A DNA stretch of 41,187 nucleotides, taken from assembly GCA_900315075.1 (NCBI GenBank), contig OMXV01000035.1, positions 1 through 41,187 of the forward strand, read 5' to 3'. This DNA comes from an uncultured Prevotellaceae bacterium (GTDB lineage: Bacteria; Bacteroidota; Bacteroidia; Bacteroidales; Bacteroidaceae). A model generated the notes under the pieces. It worked only from the letters and a program-made list of their open reading frames with translations, made no database searches and had not been told where the DNA came from. The position numbers and the translations under genes were made by a program. Position 1 is the stretch's first letter. Each line of letters starts with the position of its first letter. Positions 36,058 through 41,187 of the stretch are shown in pieces.

Positions 36058-38091
36058 ATGAAGAAATTTTTTACACTTTTCGTGATGATGCTTACCATGG
36101 CATCCAGCAACACCATCTCGGCGCAGGGATGGCCAGAGAATTACAATGGTGTCATGCTCCAAGGGTTCTACTGGGACTCTTTCAAAGACAGCAAATGGAC
36201 TTACCTGCAAGAGCAGGCAGATGAACTCGCTCCCTATTTCAGCCTTGTTTGGATACCACAAAGCGCCAACTGTGGTGGGCAGTCCATGGGCTACGACGAC
36301 CTTTACTGGTTTTCCAATTACAACAGCTCTTTTGGCACAGAGTCAGAACTGCGTAACCTTATTACAACTTTTAAAAACAAAGGTATTGGCACCATTGCCG
36401 ATGTGGTGGTCAACCACCGCAAGAATGTCTCCAACTGGGTGGATTTTCCCCGTGAGACTTACAACGATGTGACTTATGAACTCAAATCGACCGACATATG
36501 TGCCAACGACGACGGAGGTGCTACCAAGACATGGGCCACCGCCAATGGATACAGTCTCAGTTCCAAGAATGATAGTGGTGAGGGATGGGATGGCATGCGC
36601 GACCTCGACCATTACAGTGAGAATGTACAGAATAATGTGAAGGCATATCTGAAGATGTTGCTCAACGATTTTGGCTATGTGGGATTCCGCTACGATATGG
36701 TAAAGGGCTACGCCGGTTCGTTTACAGGTATGTATAACTACGATGCCAACCCAACCTACTCCGTGGGAGAATACTGGGATGGTAATGCCAATAGCGTGAA
36801 GTCGTGGATTAATGCCACCAAAGTAGATGGTGCCATTCAGAGTGCAGCCTTCGATTTTCCTTTCCGTTATACTGTGCGCGATGCTATCGCTGGCGACTGG
36901 CGCAAACTTTCTAATGCCAGCCTCATCTCCGACAACAATTACAAACGCTATGCTATCACCTTTGTAGAAAATCACGATACGGAGAAACGCGCTAATGCAG
37001 CTCAGGATCCTATCCGAAAGGATACACTGGCAGCTAATGCCTTTTTGCTCGCCATGCCAGGTACACCATGTGTGTTCTACAAACACTGGATTGACTGCAA
37101 GCAGGATATCAAGGCGATGATTGATGTGAGAAAAGCTGCTGGTATCCATAGTCAGAGCAATGCCATCAATGTTGCCAGCAGCCAGAACTATTATGCGGTC
37201 ATCGTAGATAGTAAATTGCTTGCCGTCGTGGGAAATCAGGCTAATGTTTATACGCCCACTAACGGCAACTACGTTAAGGTGCTTTCAGGTTACCACTATG
37301 CCTATTACCTGAACAAGTCGCTCAACACGGCTTGGGTTGATCTGGCATCCGGTGAATACAAAGGTGAACAGCAGGCTACGCTTACCGCTGTCTCCGACAA
37401 TGCGGATGCACAATTAGTCTATACCACAGATGGCTCAGAGCCTACAGCATCTTCTACTAAGGTGCAGAGTGGTGCAAAGGTGACCATTCCAATAGGGACG
37501 ACTACACTCAAAGTGGGACTGCTTATTAATGGCTCAGTGGCAGGTGTTGTCACACGGCAATATAATGCCGTGGAATACATCCCATTTGATAAATACTCAA
37601 TTACCGTCTATTGCAATGGCGAACAGGTGGGATGGAACGATTACATCAACTTCTGGACATGGGGCGGCGACGGCTCACATTCTCCGTCAAATAGCAACTG
37701 GCCAGGCGACAAAGTGACCACCTCTACCACCATTGAGGGAAAGAAGTGGTTCTATAAGACCTTTACCATCAATAACGAGGAAGACTGCGTATGCTTCGTG
37801 TTCAGCACAGGTTCAGGTTCACCGCAGACGGTAGATGTCAATGACATCCGTAAAGACACCTTCTTCGAGATTTCTAAAGATCAGGATGGTGGTAAATACC
37901 TTGTTAATACCGTGCCTATGTCAATACCTGACATTATCAATGACGATAACCAGCTTGCTGACTATGCTGTCTATGCCCTCGACGGGCGCCTTGTGAGTCG
38001 GCTCTCTCCCTCTACTGACATTTACGACCAGCTGAAATCATTTCCTAAGGGAATCTATATCATAAACGGTAAGAAATTCTGCATCAAGTAA
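36058..38091 (+). CDS. secreted alpha-amylase, GH13, with CHB_HEX-like and CBM26-like modules
   Basis: This endo-enzyme cuts alpha-1,4 links of starch outside the cell, the role of SusG in B. theta. It has 677 aa with a signal peptide ending NTISAQ (residue 23) and no lipobox. GH13 residues: DVVVNHR (115-121), nucleophile Asp213 in GFRYDMVKGY, acid/base Glu238 in VGEYWDG, stabiliser Asp307 in VENHDTEKR. A CHB_HEX-like beta domain (about 438-505, YTTDGSEPT) and a CBM26-like starch-binding module (about 510-605, NFWTWGGDGS, NWPGDK) follow. The last 45 residues (YAVYALDGRLV ... FPKGIYIINGKKFCIK) are the sorting-like tail. Unlike SusG, it is not a lipoprotein. It has its own operator and promoter. 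Confidence 0.93.
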   Translation: MKKFFTLFVMMLTMASSNTISAQGWPENYNGVMLQGFYWDSFKDSKWTYLQEQADELAPYFSLVWIPQSANCGGQSMGYDDLYWFSNYNSSFGTESELRNLITTFKNKGIGTIADVVVNHRKNVSNWVDFPRETYNDVTYELKSTDICANDDGGATKTWATANGYSLSSKNDSGEGWDGMRDLDHYSENVQNNVKAYLKMLLNDFGYVGFRYDMVKGYAGSFTGMYNYDANPTYSVGEYWDGNANSVKSWINATKVDGAIQSAAFDFPFRYTVRDAIAGDWRKLSNASLISDNNYKRYAITFVENHDTEKRANAAQDPIRKDTLAANAFLLAMPGTPCVFYKHWIDCKQDIKAMIDVRKAAGIHSQSNAINVASSQNYYAVIVDSKLLAVVGNQANVYTPTNGNYVKVLSGYHYAYYLNKSLNTAWVDLASGEYKGEQQATLTAVSDNADAQLVYTTDGSEPTASSTKVQSGAKVTIPIGTTTLKVGLLINGSVAGVVTRQYNAVEYIPFDKYSITVYCNGEQVGWNDYINFWTWGGDGSHSPSNSNWPGDKVTTSTTIEGKKWFYKTFTINNEEDCVCFVFSTGSGSPQTVDVNDIRKDTFFEISKDQDGGKYLVNTVPMSIPDIINDDNQLADYAVYALDGRLVSRLSPSTDIYDQLKSFPKGIYIINGKKFCIK

Positions 38092-38146
38092 CGTAGAAGG
38101 GACGTCAAGTAGGGAAATACCCTGTGATTCCCTGAATCTGAACTAC

Positions 38147-38190
38147 AAATGGTGGCTGCTCCTGATGAATGCGGCCGCCATTTATTTCGT
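38147..38190 (+). terminator. terminator-like hairpin after the alpha-amylase
   Basis: AAATGGTGGC (38147-38156) and GCCGCCATTT (38174-38183) pair with one wobble and are followed by ATTTCGTT. Just upstream, a second small inverted repeat (AGGGAA ... TTCCCT, 38111-38133) contains the ATACCCTGTG core of the purL palindromes. The rest of the 235-base gap to 38326 is AT-rich, with no convincing promoter for the next gene. Confidence 0.65.
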
Positions 38191-38326
38191 TAATAATCAA
38201 TAAACAATGCACAGCATGGTTAAAATTCTCTAATCTTACGCAACATTTTGACAAATAATTCGTCATATTATGAGAAATCTGATAATTATATAAAGGTTTA
38301 AAGTATTCATTTTAATTCAGGAAAAT

Positions 38327-39163
38327 ATGAGAAAAAATCTTCTTTTACTAACATTGCTGGCCACAGGTATGCTTTTCACAAGTTGTGTGAGCAAAAGAGA
38401 ACTTGAAAATTGCCAGAGTGAAAACCGGTCATTGACAAGCAGCTATCAGGACGTCAAAGAACAACTTGCAGCCAGTAACACGCGTGTGCAAAGCCTTGAA
38501 GAGCAACTTGAACAGACAAAGAAAGCGTATGCACAATTGCAGAAATCTCTCGATAAGAGTCTTATCAATGCCAATCAGAACAATGTTAGCATTGAAAAAC
38601 TGGTTGATCAAATCAATGAGTCAAACCAGTATATCCGTCATCTTGTTGAGGTAAAGAGTAAGAGTGACTCACTCAATATGGTACTCACTAATAACCTCAC
38701 ACGTTCGCTCAGCAAAGAGGAATTGAAAGAGGTGGATGTGCAGGTACTTAAAGGTGTCGTCTATATCTCGCTTGCTGACAATATGCTCTTCAAGAAAGCT
38801 GATTATGTAATCAACGAACGTGCTGAAGAGACGTTGAGCAAGATTGCAAAAATCATCATGGATTATAAAGACTATGACGTGCTCGTGGAAGGTAATACCG
38901 ACGATGTGCCTATCAGCAAAACAAATATCCGTAACAACTGGGACCTCAGTTGTCTGCGCGCTTCCAGTGTTGTGCAGTATCTGCAAAACAACTATGGTGT
39001 TGATCCCAAACGACTCACCGCTGGTGGACGTGGCGAATACAATCCAATCGCAACCAACGACACAGAGGTCGGAAAACAGCGTAACCGTCGCACACAGATT
39101 ATCATCACACCAAAACTTGACCAGTTCATGGAGCTGATTGAACAAGCACCAGATAATGAGTAA
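38327..39163 (+). CDS. OmpA-family lipoprotein with coiled coil
   Basis: This 278-aa protein is probably held in the outer membrane facing the periplasm. The signal peptide ends at lipobox FTSC (Cys20), followed by VSKREL, without the acid stretch seen in SusE and SusF, so surface export is less likely. A heptad-rich coiled coil (about 25-115, SLEEQLEQTKKAYAQLQKSL) leads to an OmpA/MotB-like domain (about 140-270) with VEGNTDDVPIS and LRASSVVQYLQ, holding the Asp and Arg of the peptidoglycan-binding site. The role is likely envelope stability. It stands alone between two terminators and seems unrelated to the starch genes. Confidence 0.9.
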   Translation: MRKNLLLLTLLATGMLFTSCVSKRELENCQSENRSLTSSYQDVKEQLAASNTRVQSLEEQLEQTKKAYAQLQKSLDKSLINANQNNVSIEKLVDQINESNQYIRHLVEVKSKSDSLNMVLTNNLTRSLSKEELKEVDVQVLKGVVYISLADNMLFKKADYVINERAEETLSKIAKIIMDYKDYDVLVEGNTDDVPISKTNIRNNWDLSCLRASSVVQYLQNNYGVDPKRLTAGGRGEYNPIATNDTEVGKQRNRRTQIIITPKLDQFMELIEQAPDNE

Positions 39164-39232
39164 TTTTTTAAGTTCTTAAGTTTTTTAAGTTCTTGGATTA
39201 TTAAATTCGATTATCTACACCTTATTATAATA

Positions 39233-39271
39233 AATAGAGGGCGGTTTCTTACCGCCCTCTATTGTGTTTTT
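39233..39271. terminator. bidirectional-type terminator between the OmpA lipoprotein and the protease
   Basis: AATAGAGGGCGGT (39233-39245) and ACCGCCCTCTATT (39251-39263) form a perfect 13-base stem with a 5-base loop, followed by GTGTTTTT on the plus strand. It lies between the convergent ends of two genes and probably serves both. Short AAGTTCTT-type 8-base repeats precede it at about 39168-39190. Confidence 0.92.
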
Positions 39272-39324
39272 GCGAATCACTCAATAACTTGGGTAGATTC
39301 CCAACTTCTAATTCCTAACCAACT

Positions 39325-40500
39325 TCACCTTTCACTTTCAACCGTCCTAATTAAGCCATCTGCTCCACGAACCATAAAAGTGTAGGTGTAACCTTCAACG
39401 AAAGGATAGGATAAGAACAAATCAAAAGTATCAATGGGAGCTCCGTTGATTGAGAGGATAACATCGCCTTGGCGAAAACCATTACGAAAGTGGCGACTAC
39501 CTTCCCAGATGATGCCTACGCTGGCTTTCCCGTTCATTGGAACAAAAGCAATGTCCATTTGCTTGTTGCACACCTCATAATAACCTTCATCTTTATAAGG
39601 GCAAAAAGTAATTTCTTTGCGGAAAGGATTAATAATTACACTACCATAGTTCAGCAACTCGCTACCGATTCTGGAATTGCCTTGTGTGGTAATTGTGTGG
39701 TAGTCGGTAAAAGAAAAACCACCCATCATCACGCGGTCTAAATGTAAAAACGCCATCTGGGCATGATCTTCTTTGCCAAAACTGGCTATCGTGCGGCTAC
39801 CATGAGTGATTCCTTCAATTTGTGAACCAAACTCATAAATGGCCTTCGAAAAAGTAGTGCAACTGCGATTGCTCATCTCGTAGAGACGACGGCTTCCTGT
39901 GTCGAAACGGGCCTCATCGGTGCAGTTGGGAAAAGGAGATAGTTTCACATTGGGAACCCAGCGGAGCAGACGATATTTCATTACATATCCAACTTCACGG
40001 TCAAAAAATCGGCGGTTGTCGGTTAATATCAGCATACCCGAAGCAATGTCTATCTTAGCAAGGAGACCTTTGTTGATAATATCGAAACCAATGATAGCGT
40101 CATGGCTGTCGGAGTTGCTCTGACGGGGTAGGAGCGAACCACAGTAGCCTTCAATTACAAGGCTGCCAATACGAAAACGAGGATATTCAACTGTCATAAT
40201 CTTATGACTCGTGCCATTTGCATCGTGTGAGGTGATAGTTCCACGTTTACGAACATAGTTAAACATACTATTTTCGTAAATGACACCTTGGCTACTTCCC
40301 GTATCCAGTAAGAACCGGTATTCTCTGTCACCAGAAAATGCTTTCAAGATAATCCTCCCATTGTGAAATTCAATGGGGATGCTATCTACAAAGTTCTTCT
40401 TTGAGACAGTAAACTTCACGTTATAGCTATATTCTTGTGCTTGGCTATAATTACCATGAAGCAAAAAGCCAGATAGGGCAGCTAATAGTATTTTTCTCAT
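39325..40500 (-). CDS. double retropepsin-like aspartyl protease with PDZ domain
   Basis: This secreted or periplasmic protein has 391 aa from the ATG at 40500; an extension to a GTG at 40506 adds only two residues. The signal peptide is MRKILLAALSGFLLHGNYSQAQ. Two retropepsin-type half domains follow, the first with FLLDTGSSQGV (Asp66-Thr-Gly) and DAIIGFDII near 134-142, the second with ARFDTGSRRL (Asp200-Thr-Gly) and IGSELLN. The C-terminal PDZ domain (about 320-391) contains GFRQGDVILSINGAPI. The layout matches the Bacteroidales aspartyl protease family (Asp_protease_2 plus PDZ). Both DTG triads are intact, so it may form a pseudo-dimer active site within one chain. The substrate is unknown. 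Confidence 0.87.
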   Translation of the reverse strand: MRKILLAALSGFLLHGNYSQAQEYSYNVKFTVSKKNFVDSIPIEFHNGRIILKAFSGDREYRFLLDTGSSQGVIYENSMFNYVRKRGTITSHDANGTSHKIMTVEYPRFRIGSLVIEGYCGSLLPRQSNSDSHDAIIGFDIINKGLLAKIDIASGMLILTDNRRFFDREVGYVMKYRLLRWVPNVKLSPFPNCTDEARFDTGSRRLYEMSNRSCTTFSKAIYEFGSQIEGITHGSRTIASFGKEDHAQMAFLHLDRVMMGGFSFTDYHTITTQGNSRIGSELLNYGSVIINPFRKEITFCPYKDEGYYEVCNKQMDIAFVPMNGKASVGIIWEGSRHFRNGFRQGDVILSINGAPIDTFDLFLSYPFVEGYTYTFMVRGADGLIRTVESER

Positions 40501-40510
40501 ATTCACGCCC

Positions 40511-40518
40511 CAAACTTA
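40511..40518 (-). promoter_or_regulatory. possible -7 element for the protease gene
   Basis: TAAGTTTG on the minus strand matches the -7 consensus, ending 11 bases before the ATG at 40500, with no TTTG 20 bases upstream. The leader would be very short. Confidence 0.35.
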
Positions 40519-40683
40519 CACAAAATTTTCTATATAACCACCATTTATACATTTTTTATAAGAATTGCGAGTGAGAAACCGTCAAAGACGAAGAAAATAG
40601 TTTAGCTAATGGGATGAATGGCGTAGATAGTACAAATAGGGATTGTCCAAACTCCCAAACTCCTAATGTGATGTAAACAGGAA

Positions 40684-40731
40684 ATGTCCCTTTTCCTCCC
40701 CTTTTTCCCCTCTTTTCCTTCTTTTTTTCTC
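40684..40731 (+). repeat. composite interspersed repeat, degenerate copy D
   Basis: AATGTC is followed by four 11-base units (CCCTTTTCCTC at 40688, then 40699, 40710 and 40721). The head and the 11-base period match copies A-C, but TTTAAC has become TTTTCC and the heptamer tail is missing. It lies just upstream of the rRNA promoter. The rest of 40519-40680 shows no gene or recognisable site. Confidence 0.65.
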
Positions 40732-40798
40732 ATTTTGCATTGATTTTGTCAAATATTCCGAAAACTTTTGTTATTTTCGTAAAAAAGTTGCCTGAAAA

Positions 40799-40830
40799 TT
40801 TGGAGCGTGTTGTTTTTTGTTATACCTTTG
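40799..40830 (+). promoter_or_regulatory. rRNA operon promoter
   Basis: TTTG at 40799-40802, 20 bases, TACCTTTG followed by CA at 40823-40830: a full consensus match. The start would be near 40836, giving a 16S leader of about 170 bases. The preceding 60 bases are very A/T-rich with T and A tracts, like an UP-type region. Confidence 0.8.
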
Positions 40831-40836
40831 CATCCG

Positions 40837-41008
40837 CTTTCGGTCAAAAAACGCCCCCTGGGCATAGTGAGGCCGGACGTCGTTCTTTGAAAGATTTACA
40901 TGGAGACATTAGAAGTAGTACAAGAGGCAGTGCCGCCCTTCCTTATTTTTGGCAGTGGCGTGCATTCCCCCTTCCGGGGTCTGGTTGTACCGGCCGCAAG
41001 ATATTTTT
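40837..41008 (+). other. rRNA operon leader
   Basis: The transcribed leader runs from the promoter to the mature 16S 5' end. GTTCTTTGAAAG at about 40881-40892 looks like the antitermination or leader motif of Bacteroidetes rRNA operons. Part of it should pair with sequence behind 16S for RNase III processing, but that lies outside the window. An ORF can be read through it, but it runs into 16S and is not a gene. Confidence 0.65.

Positions 41009-41187
<179 letters not shown>

Noticed and set aside
36343-37149. 268-residue ORF opposite the alpha-amylase gene
   Set aside because: It covers the GH13 catalytic region on the other strand; the amylase frame carries all catalytic residues.

Overview
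The window is chromosomal DNA from a member of the Bacteroidales, most likely Prevotella or a close relative (Prevotellaceae). It holds a Sus-type starch locus with SusC/SusD/SusE/SusF, BspA-like DUF285 repeats, several secreted proteins with a shared sorting-like C-terminal tail, promoters of the Bacteroidetes type (TTTG, about 20 bases, TAnnTTTGC) instead of the sigma-70 type, and the first ~180 bases of a 16S rRNA gene whose sequence looks Prevotella-like. Genus assignment is inference; no database was searched.

Left part (1-14.9 kb), plus strand first: a 5'-less fragment of a gene reading off the left edge, a secreted GH53 endo-galactanase with its own promoter, purL, and two half-size chromate (CHR) transporter genes. 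Then come an AAA ATPase on the minus strand, a mosaic BspA/DUF285 surface protein with a small 61-residue protein behind it, a secreted propeller-like protein, and a DUF1846 protein (the last two on the minus strand).

Middle part (14.9-38.1 kb) is a complete starch/maltodextrin utilisation locus in two divergent arms. The minus-strand arm runs lacI-type regulator, MFS sugar transporter, malQ (4-alpha-glucanotransferase), susB-like GH97 alpha-glucosidase, type I pullulanase, susA-like neopullulanase. The plus-strand arm runs susC, susD, susE, susF and an OmpA-family protein, closed by a strong terminator, and then a separately promoted secreted GH13 alpha-amylase with a CBM26-like module. The likely flow is: alpha-amylase cuts starch outside the cell, SusD/E/F bind it, SusC imports oligosaccharides, pullulanase/SusA/SusB trim them in the periplasm, the MFS protein takes maltose or maltodextrins into the cytoplasm and MalQ rearranges them. 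A LacI-family regulator stands where Bacteroides thetaiotaomicron has SusR. Three copies of a 14-base operator-like palindrome (TGCAATCGTTTGCA or a one-base variant) sit upstream of susC, the alpha-amylase and malQ, which defines a plausible local regulon.

Right part (38.3-41.2 kb): an OmpA-type lipoprotein, a double retropepsin-like aspartyl protease with a PDZ domain (minus strand), then the promoter, leader and 5' end of an rRNA operon.

The most unusual signal outside genes is the wealth of tandem repeats in almost every intergenic gap, each with its own exact period (7, 8, 9, 11, 32 bases). One is a composite element (a short head, four 11-base units, usually followed by 7-base units) that occurs four times in the window, in both orientations.
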